Positions 54,108 to 61,677 of a DNA stretch of 64,000 nt are shown one piece after another (within the stretch, counting starts at the first letter, position 1; the number at the start of each line of letters is the position of its first letter). The position numbers and the translations under genes are program-made. Below the pieces are notes generated by a model. It had not been told where the DNA came from. It did not search any database and saw only the letters and a program-made list of their open reading frames with translations. The stretch covers positions 744,001 to 808,000 of the forward strand of contig CAVPRR010000007.1 of the NCBI GenBank assembly GCA_963707965.1. The letters are read 5' to 3'. This stretch comes from VRUE01 sp963707965. GTDB lineage: Bacteria; Actinomycetota; Thermoleophilia; Solirubrobacterales; 70-9.

Positions 54108-54602
54108 TCATATGGAGAGGGGGACGAGAAGCCCGAGCCCAATGCCGAGCACGATCCCCGCAAGGACGTCGGAGGGATAGTGCATCCCCAGGTAGGGGCG
54201 GCCCAGCGCCAGCGCCGCAGCGAGGACAAAGGCAACGCCGGCCTCGGGGGCAATGCGGGTCATCGCCGTTGCGACGGCGAACGAGGAGGTCGCGTGCGCC
54301 GAGGGAAAGCTCAGCGAACTGGGCGCGCCACCGAGCGCCGGCAGGCCCTCAAGCTCCGGCCGCGGCCGCCTGACAATCAGCTTGACGGCGAAGTTGACCG
54401 CAATCGCGATTGGGCCGAGCGCGGCTGCGATCAACCACGCTTCGCGCTGCGACGGGTCGAGCAGGGCAAACACGAGTCCAATCGCCACCCAAACCGCCCC
54501 GTTGTTCCCGGCCCTCCCCAGCGCCTTCGCAGCTCCCTCCACGCCGGGCGAGTGCCCGTTGGTTCGCATGAAGAGCAGCATTCTGCGGTCGAGATTCTGC
54601 AT
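54108..54602 (-). CDS. PAP2-superfamily membrane phosphatase
   Basis: A 164-residue protein with about five hydrophobic helices and the three PAP2 motifs: KLIVRRPRP (KxxxxxxRP), SFPSAHA (PSGH type), and GRPYLGMHYPSDVLAG (SRxxxxxHxxxD type). Such enzymes dephosphorylate undecaprenyl diphosphate or phosphatidate at the membrane. ATG 54602 is taken because the upstream part is not protein-like, though its ribosome site is weak. It is divergent from the BtrH-like gene, and ychF lies downstream on the same strand. Confidence 0.85.
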   Translation of the reverse strand: MQNLDRRMLLFMRTNGHSPGVEGAAKALGRAGNNGAVWVAIGLVFALLDPSQREAWLIAAALGPIAIAVNFAVKLIVRRPRPELEGLPALGGAPSSLSFPSAHATSSFAVATAMTRIAPEAGVAFVLAAALALGRPYLGMHYPSDVLAGIVLGIGLGLLVPLSI

Positions 54603-54684
54603 CGGCCGCGCAGGATATTGGGCGCCGGAAGACAACCCCTGCCGCCGGCACATGCCAGGGTCGATCAGAATCAAGTCCAGAACC

Positions 54685-55656
54685 ATGCCCTTCGTCCCCG
54701 GCTACCAGCACCTGCCCGGCCATCACTGCGGTTCGACCGCGCTGCGCAACCTGCTCGGCTTCCACAGCATCGAGATCAGCGAGGAGATGGCGTTTGGCCT
54801 GGGCGCGGGCGCGTGCTTCTACTACGTCACGATCGAGGAAGCCTCACCCACCCGCTGGTTCAACGGCCGCACCGCCCGCCTCGAGGAGACCTTTCGCGAC
54901 CTGACCGGTGCGGCGCTGGACCTGCGCACCTTCGAGGAGGGCGACGGCGACGCCTGGGCGGCGGCTCGCGCCGAGGTGGACGCCGGCAACCCGGTTCTCC
55001 TGCTCACCGACCTCTACCACCTCGACCATTACGGCAACTCAGCCCACTTCCCGGGCCATGCGGTCGTCCTCGCCGGCTACGACGGCGAGGTGGCATATCT
55101 CTCCGACACCGCCTTCGAGGGTCTGCAGACCACAAGGCTCGAGAATCTCGCCAGGGCGCGCGACAGCAAGCACCCCGCATACCCCCTCCAGGGCCACATG
55201 TTCACCGTCTCGGGGGAGATCCGGCCTGAGCAGTTGCGCGAGGCGATCCCGGCGGCGATCGAGCGGGCAGCCAAAGCAATGGTCGAGCCCGAGTTCCGTG
55301 AGTTCTCGGGGCTCGACGCCGTGCGCCGCCTCGCCGACGAGGCGGGCTCGTGGCCCGAGACCGTCGACGACTGGCAATGGTGCGCCCGCTTCGGCTACCA
55401 GGTGATCGAGCGCCGCGGCACCGGCGGCGGCGCCTTTCGCCTCATGTACTCCCGATTCCTCGAGGAGGCCGGCCGCCCCGAGGCTGGCCTTGCGGTCGAG
55501 GCCGCAGCGCGGTGGACCGACCTCGCCGCCGCCTTCCACCTGGCCAGCGAGAGCGAGGACCCGGAGCCCGCGCTCTGGCGCGAGATCGACAGATCGGCCC
55601 AGCGAGTCGCCGCGGCCGAGGAACGACTCTGGGACTCTCTGGCCAACGATCACTGA
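54685..55656 (+). CDS. BtrH N-terminal domain / DUF4872-type protein
   Basis: A 323-residue protein starting MPFVPGYQHLPGHHCGSTAL, with LLGFHSIEISEEMAFGLGAG and FYYVTIEEA, the pattern of the BtrH N-terminal domain, which has a papain-like fold with a Cys in HHCGS. Later LYHLDHYGNSAHFPGHAVVL supplies a candidate His. The C-terminal half fits the DUF4872 partner domain. BtrH itself is an acyltransferase of butirosin synthesis, but no biosynthetic cluster lies here, so an aminoacyl or peptidyl transfer or a hydrolase role is only a guess. The stop is 112 bp before the next gene. Confidence 0.78.
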   Translation: MPFVPGYQHLPGHHCGSTALRNLLGFHSIEISEEMAFGLGAGACFYYVTIEEASPTRWFNGRTARLEETFRDLTGAALDLRTFEEGDGDAWAAARAEVDAGNPVLLLTDLYHLDHYGNSAHFPGHAVVLAGYDGEVAYLSDTAFEGLQTTRLENLARARDSKHPAYPLQGHMFTVSGEIRPEQLREAIPAAIERAAKAMVEPEFREFSGLDAVRRLADEAGSWPETVDDWQWCARFGYQVIERRGTGGGAFRLMYSRFLEEAGRPEAGLAVEAAARWTDLAAAFHLASESEDPEPALWREIDRSAQRVAAAEERLWDSLANDH

Positions 55657-55768
55657 GCACGCTGGCCATTCGGTACTAAACACCGTAGAGCCGACTTGCT
55701 CCCTGGTGTACCGTTTGGAGTGCGGGAGGCGGGTAGCCAGATGGAAACCCGTCTTTGAGGAGAGTCAT

Positions 55769-58585
55769 ATGAGAGTTAAGGCAAGTCCGTTGGGACTGCT
55801 CACGCTCACCGCTGCATTCCTCGTTCTCGCATTCGGCGCTTCAAGCGCCCAGGGAGCATTCGGCATCTCCGAATGGGAAGCGCTGACCTGCAAAGAAAAT
55901 GAAGACACTCCCGAAGTGGGAGAACCACCCATAGTGGGCCTGGCACCCCTCCCTAAATCCCTCGGCCAGTGCACGAAAGAACCCGCCTCTGAACTCGAAT
56001 GGTTCACCCAAGCGGCCGGGCACCCGAACTTCGGGATCACGGACTTCACCTTGAACACTTTCCCGCCGCCGCCGGCGTCGCCAGTCGGAGGCTTCCCGGA
56101 AGGCTTCGTCAAAGACATCGTCGTTGATACTCCGGAAGGGCTGAGCGTCAACCCTGAGGCTGCGCCCCAGTGCACGGTCAAACAGCTGGAAGAAACCAAA
56201 TGCCCCCCCGCCTCTCAGGTCGGAGTCAACTACCTGACTGTGGCGGCCCAGTCGCCGAGCCCGACGTGTGCCCCCAATCCCTCATGCGCCCAGGCCCGAA
56301 TCGCGCTGCCCGTCTACAACTTGGTGCCCTTCGAAGGCTCGCCGTCGATGGTCGGCTTCCAGACCACGTTTTTGCACGAGGTCTTCATCGTGGGATCGCT
56401 CGACCCGGTCGATCAGCACGTCATCTTCACGATCAGCAAAATTGATCCGCCGGGGGCCGAAAGTCCCCCGATCATCGGCTCGCGGCTTGTCTTCGATGGG
56501 GTAGCGGGCAACGGCACCTACCTGACGATGCCGAGCAACTGCGCCGGCGGTCAGATATCGAAACTCTTCGTCGACTCGCAGGGCCCCCCGTACGAAGTGG
56601 CTGCGAGCAGCGACAAAGCTGAATTCGAAACATCGGTCGGCGCGTCCGGCTGCGAAGAAGTCCCGTTCAAACCAACAATCGCCGTCACCCCGCAGGGCGG
56701 GGCGGTCGACTCCCCCGAGGCGACCACCGTCAACGTGGGGATCCCGTTCGATCCCACGGAACCGATCGCAAACTCGTATCTGAAGACGGCCACAGTCACG
56801 CTGCCGGAAGAAATGGGCCTCAATCCCGCTTCTGCCAACGGTCTTGTGCCCTGCACCGACGCCCAGTTCGCAAAGGGGACCAACGACCTGATCACCTGTC
56901 CCGACGCCTCGAAGATCGGCACCGTGGAGGTGCAGACGCCGTCGCTGCCGGCTGACTCGCTGGGCGGGACGGTCTACGTCGGCGAACCGAAGAGCAACGA
57001 CCCGACCACCGGAGAACAGTTCCGCATCTTCATGCACGTGGGGTCGACTCGCTTCGGCGTGAACGTGCGCTTGATCGGAAAGGTGTTCCCAAACCTGCAG
57101 ACGGGCCGGCTCACAGCCGTCGTGGAAGAAAACCCCCAGGCGACGTTCCGCTCCTTCAAGGTGCACCTCAACGGCGGTCCGAAAGGGACGCTGACGACGC
57201 CCGGCACCTGCGGTCCGCACACGACGACGACTGAAATGATCCCCTGGTCCGAACATCTAGATGAAAACGAACCGTCGGGATCTTTTACCTTGACCAGCCT
57301 CCCCGGCGGCGGCAGCTGCCCGAACACGCTGGCCGAGCGCCCGTTCGCACCCAGCTACACGGCTGCCTCCGACAGCACCAAGGCGGGCGCTTACAGCCCG
57401 TTCCGCGTGCACATCGGTCGTACCGACGGCCAGCAGGAGCTGAAAGTCGTCAACGTGACGCTGCCGAAGGGCCTGGTTGGCAAGCTCGCCGGCATCCCCT
57501 ACTGCTCGGACGCAGCCATCACGGCCGCTGCCAACCGCAGCGGTATCGCGGAGCAGGCCAGTTCGAGCTGTCCCTCAGACAGCCTGATTGGCACCACAAC
57601 CACGGCCGCCGGAAGTGGAAGCGGCCCGATCAAGATCGCCGGTAAGGCCTTCCTCGCCGGCCCATACAAGGGAGCGCCGCTCTCGATGGCGGTAATCACG
57701 CCGGCGGTCGCGGGGCCGTATGACCTCGGCACCGTTGTTGTCAGGGCGACCCTGAACGTCAATCCCGAAACCGCACAGGTCAACGCGGTTTCTGACGTGA
57801 TCCCGAATGTGTTCGGCGGGGTGAAGCTGGACATTCGCTCGATCGACGTCAACGTCGACCGCAGCAAATTCATGCTCAACCCGACGAACTGCTCCGCACA
57901 GGCGACCAGCGGCACGATCAACGGCGGCGGCGCCGACCCGTCCAATCCGGCGGTGTTCAGCTCCTCCCCCGTCAGCGATCCGTACGCGGCAACCGAATGC
58001 GGCAGTCTTGGCTTCAAGCCGAAGCTGCACACGCGGCTGTTCGGGCCGGCCAAGCGAGCAAAGAATCCACGCATTCGAGCGATCCTGGAAGCTCGCGAAG
58101 GCGATGCAAACCTCAGCCGCACCGCGCTGAACTTGCCGCACTCGATCTTCCTCGACCAGAGCCACATCAAAACGGTGTGCACAAGGCCGCAGCTGGCATC
58201 GCGCACCTGCCCAGCGACGGCGGTCTACGGCCACGCGGAAGCGAAGACGCCGCTGCTCAGCGACGCGTTGAAGGGCCCGGTGTATCTCGTGTCCTCCAAT
58301 CACAAGCTGCCGGACCTGGTGGCCGACCTGCGCGGTCAGGTCAACATCCAGCTGCACGGCGTGATCAGCTCCAAGCGGGGCGGGATCAAGACCGTGTTCA
58401 ACGGGCTGCCGGATGTCCCGGTGACGAAGTTCATCCTGAACATGGAAGGCGGGAAGAAGAGCCTCCTGGTCAACTCGAGGAACCTCTGCGATGGCCCCCA
58501 GGCCTCGGCGATGAACCTGAAGGGCCAGAACGGCAAGAAGGTCAAGAACAACAAATTGCCGCTCAGGGTTACGGCCTGCAAATAG
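55769..58585 (+). CDS. Very large secreted repeat protein, Thermoleophilia-type
   Basis: A 938-residue protein with GAGGAGAG before ATG 55769 and a signal peptide ending near SSAQG. It is built from modules of roughly 150-250 residues with recurring text: DTPEGLSVNPEAAPQCTVKQ, LPEEMGLNPASANGLVPCTD, LPKGLVGKLAGIPYCSDAAI, each followed by CPDASKIGTVEVQTP-like stretches and paired cysteines. The C-terminus ends in a basic KGQNGKKVKNNKLPLRVTAC. No catalytic site is seen; a surface-layer or adhesin role is possible. Glu is coded mostly by GAA, unlike neighbours that favour GAG. Confidence 0.8.
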   Translation: MRVKASPLGLLTLTAAFLVLAFGASSAQGAFGISEWEALTCKENEDTPEVGEPPIVGLAPLPKSLGQCTKEPASELEWFTQAAGHPNFGITDFTLNTFPPPPASPVGGFPEGFVKDIVVDTPEGLSVNPEAAPQCTVKQLEETKCPPASQVGVNYLTVAAQSPSPTCAPNPSCAQARIALPVYNLVPFEGSPSMVGFQTTFLHEVFIVGSLDPVDQHVIFTISKIDPPGAESPPIIGSRLVFDGVAGNGTYLTMPSNCAGGQISKLFVDSQGPPYEVAASSDKAEFETSVGASGCEEVPFKPTIAVTPQGGAVDSPEATTVNVGIPFDPTEPIANSYLKTATVTLPEEMGLNPASANGLVPCTDAQFAKGTNDLITCPDASKIGTVEVQTPSLPADSLGGTVYVGEPKSNDPTTGEQFRIFMHVGSTRFGVNVRLIGKVFPNLQTGRLTAVVEENPQATFRSFKVHLNGGPKGTLTTPGTCGPHTTTTEMIPWSEHLDENEPSGSFTLTSLPGGGSCPNTLAERPFAPSYTAASDSTKAGAYSPFRVHIGRTDGQQELKVVNVTLPKGLVGKLAGIPYCSDAAITAAANRSGIAEQASSSCPSDSLIGTTTTAAGSGSGPIKIAGKAFLAGPYKGAPLSMAVITPAVAGPYDLGTVVVRATLNVNPETAQVNAVSDVIPNVFGGVKLDIRSIDVNVDRSKFMLNPTNCSAQATSGTINGGGADPSNPAVFSSSPVSDPYAATECGSLGFKPKLHTRLFGPAKRAKNPRIRAILEAREGDANLSRTALNLPHSIFLDQSHIKTVCTRPQLASRTCPATAVYGHAEAKTPLLSDALKGPVYLVSSNHKLPDLVADLRGQVNIQLHGVISSKRGGIKTVFNGLPDVPVTKFILNMEGGKKSLLVNSRNLCDGPQASAMNLKGQNGKKVKNNKLPLRVTACK

Positions 58586-58631
58586 AGGCCACTGGTGACG
58601 GCGCGGCGGGCACCCCCGGCCCGCCGCGTTG

Positions 58632-58985
58632 CTAACCCTCTTGGAGCCAGACCACGAAGCTCTTCCCTGGGGATGAGGTGTCCAGGAGCCTCGCGAGCGC
58701 CTTCGTGAGGCGGGCGAACTCCCAACTGGGGAACCGCGTGGGATGGACGATGACCAAGCCGTGGTGCTCCCGGTTGGTTTCGGCGTATTCGCGGACTATC
58801 GCTTCGAAGTCGGAACGGTTGTAGCTGACCACGACCCGGCCTTGAGCTTGGGCGACCTCGAACAGATCCGGATCGCTGAGGCCGCGTAACGCCGCTTCCG
58901 CGGTGACCGCAACCGCGTCATGGCCCCGCCCTCGCAAACGCTCTGCGACCTTCCCGCTGATTTGCTCGTCGAGGAGGAGCTTCAC
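58632..58985 (-). CDS. DUF5615 PIN-like toxin
   Basis: A 117-residue protein with the DUF5615 opening MKLLLDEQISGKVAERLRGR, conserved acidic residues in LSDPDLFEVA and YNRSDFEAIV, and a VHPTRFP segment. DUF5615 proteins have a PIN-like nuclease fold and act as toxins of VapC-like pairs. Its start overlaps the stop of the antitoxin gene by four bases (58982-58985), the usual antitoxin-first order. Confidence 0.82.
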   Translation of the reverse strand: MKLLLDEQISGKVAERLRGRGHDAVAVTAEAALRGLSDPDLFEVAQAQGRVVVSYNRSDFEAIVREYAETNREHHGLVIVHPTRFPSWEFARLTKALARLLDTSSPGKSFVVWLQEG

Positions 58986-59410
58986 GCCAAGGCGGCCTGT
59001 TCACGGCGCCAGACCGCCTCGGCCGCGTCGGCCTCCTCGACGTTGCGCCGAATGCGTTCGTCGATCTCCTCTGGGTAGGCGCCGTAGTAGCGCACCGCCG
59101 TTCGAATCTGAAGCTCGGTGAGGTTGAGTAGCTTGGCCGTCGTGGCGATCGCTCTCTCGCCCTTCGCCTCGCCGCTCTTCAACGTTGCGATCGCCTCCCA
59201 GGCATCCGGGCCCGCCGTGAGAGCGGCGCGGCGCCCGGTCGGCCCGCCGCGAAACACGATTCCCGGATGCTCGTCCATCCGGGTCCCCTCGTCGACGTAG
59301 CGTTCGGCAAGGCGCGACTTGTTGGTGCCCGCCAGTTCGCTGCGCCGACCGAGGCGCTCAAGCACCCCGGCGTCCCAGCGTGCGGAGAAGCTCTTTGCGC
59401 TAGTCGCCAT
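58982..59410 (-). CDS. Antitoxin partner of the DUF5615 toxin
   Basis: A 142-residue protein from ATG 59410. The N-terminal part (SFSARWDAGVLERLGRRSEL) looks like a ribbon-helix-helix DNA-binding segment, with the following SRLAERYVDEGTRMDEHPGI matching antitoxins of this class. The C-terminal helical half likely binds the toxin. It overlaps the toxin gene by four bases. A symmetric site lies directly upstream (59412-59428), fitting autorepression. Confidence 0.78.
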   Translation of the reverse strand: MATSAKSFSARWDAGVLERLGRRSELAGTNKSRLAERYVDEGTRMDEHPGIVFRGGPTGRRAALTAGPDAWEAIATLKSGEAKGERAIATTAKLLNLTELQIRTAVRYYGAYPEEIDERIRRNVEEADAAEAVWRREQAALA

Positions 59411-59411
59411 C

Positions 59412-59428
59412 GTAAGACAATGTACTAC
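59412..59428. promoter_or_regulatory. Candidate autoregulatory operator of the toxin-antitoxin pair
   Basis: GTAAGACAATGTACTAC is symmetric as GTAnnACAnTGTnnTAC and ends one base before the antitoxin start codon. Its position over the expected promoter fits an antitoxin operator. Confidence 0.45.
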
Positions 59429-59435
59429 AGATGGA

Positions 59436-60044
59436 CTACTGGTTGAGCCGGGCGAAGTAGGCGAACCAGTTGCCGGAGTGGCTCTCGTAGGCGAGACCTG
59501 CGCCGCTTGCCTGCTGGCGCAGCGATGCGAGCGTGGTGAAGTGGGGATCGCCGAAGATCTCGCCGACGATGAGACGGCCGGTGGGATTGAGCACGCGACG
59601 AATCTCGCGCAGGACGCCCGTGGTATCCGGAATCTCACCGAGCACTGCGGTCAGGACCACGGCGTCCATCGAGCCGTCCCCATAGGGGAGGGAGGTGGCA
59701 TCGCCCTGAGTGGGAACCACGTTCCGGAGACCGCGATCGGCGGCGCGGCTCATCGTGTGGTCGAGGAAGTCCTGTTGAAGATCGAAGATCTCGACTCCCC
59801 CATCCGGGCCCACCCACTCGGCGATGTCGAGGGTGTAATACCCAGTGCCCGGGCCGATCTCGAGAACCCGCTCCCCGGCCTGCGGGCGAAGAATGGAGTA
59901 GAGGCGGTCGCGGCTGATGATGGGGTGTGGAGCTTCGACCCAGAAGCGCTGACCGTAGGGGCAGGCGGACGGGTTCTTTCGCCACCAGAGCGCAGCTCCC
60001 ACGGTGCCCAGGGCAGCGACGCCAAATAGCTTGCGGAAGCGCAT
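59436..60044 (-). CDS. Membrane-anchored class I SAM-dependent methyltransferase
   Basis: A 202-residue protein. Residues about 6-22 (LFGVAALGTVGAALWW) form one hydrophobic anchor. The methyltransferase domain has GERVLEIGPGTGYYTLDIA (SAM motif I), VEIFDLQQDF (motif II), GDATSLPYGDGSMDAVVL and EIRRVLNPTGRLIVGE (Ubi/Men-like motifs). The substrate is unknown. Its ATG overlaps the stop of the 77-residue gene by one base (TGATG). Confidence 0.85.
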   Translation of the reverse strand: MRFRKLFGVAALGTVGAALWWRKNPSACPYGQRFWVEAPHPIISRDRLYSILRPQAGERVLEIGPGTGYYTLDIAEWVGPDGGVEIFDLQQDFLDHTMSRAADRGLRNVVPTQGDATSLPYGDGSMDAVVLTAVLGEIPDTTGVLREIRRVLNPTGRLIVGEIFGDPHFTTLASLRQQASGAGLAYESHSGNWFAYFARLNQ

Positions 60045-60277
60045 CACACCGGGTTGAGGGAGAAGCCCACCCGGTGCTCGCCCGAGTCGATACGAAGGAA
60101 GGCGATCTTGCCGACGTGGACGGAGAGGACGCCGTTCTCGGTCTGCACGTCGTGCCAACCGCCCTTCTCGACCTGCTTGCGGAGCTCCTTCAGCTCGCCG
60201 TCCGTGAGTCGCACAGAGACAACCTGGCCAGCCTCGAAGCCGACTTCCACCTGGTGCGTCCCGGAGTCCATCCTCAT
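60044..60277 (-). CDS. Small protein of the methylmalonyl-CoA epimerase operon
   Basis: A 77-residue protein that starts inside the epimerase stop (4-bp overlap) and ends on the methyltransferase start (1-bp overlap). It has strand-rich text (THQVEVGFEAGQVVSVRLTD) with a short helix (ELKELRKQVEKGG) and then GVLSVHVGKIAFLRIDSGEH. No family is recognised. The tight packing suggests it is truly expressed. Confidence 0.75.
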   Translation of the reverse strand: MRMDSGTHQVEVGFEAGQVVSVRLTDGELKELRKQVEKGGWHDVQTENGVLSVHVGKIAFLRIDSGEHRVGFSLNPV

Positions 60278-60681
60278 CCTCCTGCCGGTTCGACGATCTC
60301 GGTCAGAACGCCGCCCGTCGAGCGCGGGTGAAGAAAGGCCACGCGACTGCCGCGGATGCCGGTCCGAGCTTCGCTGTCGATCAGCTCCAGCCCGGCGGAC
60401 GCCAGCTGCTTCAGGGTGGCGTCGATGTCATCGACTGCGTAGGCGACGTGGTGCAGGCCCGGGCCCTTGCGGGCGAGAAACTTGCCAACAGCGGTGTCCG
60501 GGCCCAGCGGCCGCAGAAGCTCCACGTGCCCTCCGCCGACATCGAGCAGAACAGCCTCAACCCCCTGCGACTCGACCGTCTCGCGGTGCGCCAGCGCCAT
60601 CTCGAAGCTGTTCTCGTAGAGGTCGAGCGCCGCGTCGAGATCCTCAACGGCGACACCAATGTGATCGATCGCTCCAAACAT
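60274..60681 (-). CDS. mce: Methylmalonyl-CoA epimerase
   Basis: A 135-residue VOC-superfamily enzyme that interconverts the 2R and 2S forms of methylmalonyl-CoA, linking propionyl-CoA carboxylase to the mutase. Metal ligands appear in IDHIGVAV (His7), GGHVELLRP (Glu), GLHHVAYAVDD (His) and LTEIVEPAG (Glu). Length and motifs match the family. It overlaps both neighbours and is the second gene of a tight four-gene run. Confidence 0.93.
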   Translation of the reverse strand: MFGAIDHIGVAVEDLDAALDLYENSFEMALAHRETVESQGVEAVLLDVGGGHVELLRPLGPDTAVGKFLARKGPGLHHVAYAVDDIDATLKQLASAGLELIDSEARTGIRGSRVAFLHPRSTGGVLTEIVEPAGG

Positions 60682-61493
60682 CAGTCCGCAGTGTATGAGC
60701 CCTCGACACGGAGGATCTCAGCCAGCGCCGCGACCCCGACCTGGAGCTGCTCGGCCGTCGGCTCCCTGGTGGCGAGGCGGCGCTGTATCTGCCGGCCGGG
60801 GGTGTGAAACGCCTCGGCAAGCGGGCTGCCGTGATTGCGGTCGCTCCAGGCGAACAGCTCCACCGCAAGCGAGGCTCCCGCCAGGCCCACGCCGGCGCGA
60901 GCAAGCGGCCCCGGCCGATCGACCAACCGCTCCAACAGAACCGTGCCTGCGGCTGAGAGCACCATCATCGGGACAATCAGGTTGGAGCCGCAGCGGTCGT
61001 GCTCCTTGGGCACCGTCGCCGGATCGTCGACATCCTGTTCGTAAGCCGCGATGGCCTTGTGCTCGACCCCGTGGTAAGCGGCGAGATCGCGGTTCATCAG
61101 CGCCACCACGGCCGGCGTGACCCCGATCGCCTGCACCAGGCCCTCGCGCAGAGGCGAGGTAGCCAGCCTCTTGCGCAACACCGTCGTCGCGGCCAGCGTC
61201 ACCCCAATCGCAGCGATCACGCGCCGGTCCTCGAAGGGCAGGCGGGCGGCCGGCAGGCGGCGGCGCACCAGCGGCACCACGACCAGCGCCTCTGCCAGTT
61301 TCAGCGGGCCGCGAAACCCAGGCAGGCGCGCCGCCAGGCGCGGCGCCAGCTCGGGCTTGCGCTCGGATGCCACCTGGACCTCCCCATGGCGGTCGCGCAC
61401 CGCCGCGGCCCAGTGGGTCGGGCCGTGGATGAGCAGGCCGTTCTGCAGAGCCATACCGCCAAGTCGAAGCTTCTCTGTCGCCTCGGTGGCCAT
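60681..61493 (-). CDS. DUF1385 membrane protein
   Basis: A 270-residue protein opening LRLGGMALQNGLLIHGPTHW (the DUF1385 GGQAxxxGVMMRGP-like start), with AYHGVEHKAIAAYE, RCGSNLIVPMMVLSA and about four hydrophobic segments. DUF1385 proteins are conserved in bacteria with no settled role; His and Glu in HGVEHKAI and Cys in HDRCGSN are invariant-looking. The GGMALQNG form deviates from the usual GGQAVxEGVMM. Its stop overlaps the epimerase start by one base. Confidence 0.82.
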   Translation of the reverse strand: MATEATEKLRLGGMALQNGLLIHGPTHWAAAVRDRHGEVQVASERKPELAPRLAARLPGFRGPLKLAEALVVVPLVRRRLPAARLPFEDRRVIAAIGVTLAATTVLRKRLATSPLREGLVQAIGVTPAVVALMNRDLAAYHGVEHKAIAAYEQDVDDPATVPKEHDRCGSNLIVPMMVLSAAGTVLLERLVDRPGPLARAGVGLAGASLAVELFAWSDRNHGSPLAEAFHTPGRQIQRRLATREPTAEQLQVGVAALAEILRVEGSYTAD

Positions 61494-61566
61494 CTCAACC
61501 ACTCTAAACCTCGACAACCGCGCAAACCGAGCGCGGTCGTCGAGTCCCCTGCGTGTCCCTTTAGTT

Positions 61567-61601
61567 CCGGCCGGAGGCCCCCAGTCCAGGCCTCCGGCCG
61601 G
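61567..61601. terminator. 12-bp GC hairpin between rarA and DUF1385 gene
   Basis: CCGGCCGGAGGC (61567-61578) and GCCTCCGGCCGG (61590-61601) form a perfect 12-bp stem with an 11-nt loop. It lies about 80 bp beyond the rarA stop and before the DUF1385 start, on the minus strand. There is no T-run. Confidence 0.55.
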
Positions 61602-61677
61602 TGTGTCGGCTCTCCCTGGCTCTAGCTTGGAAAGCCAACCCTGAAACACGGTGTCCCGCGGGAAGTTGCGCCTGCGA

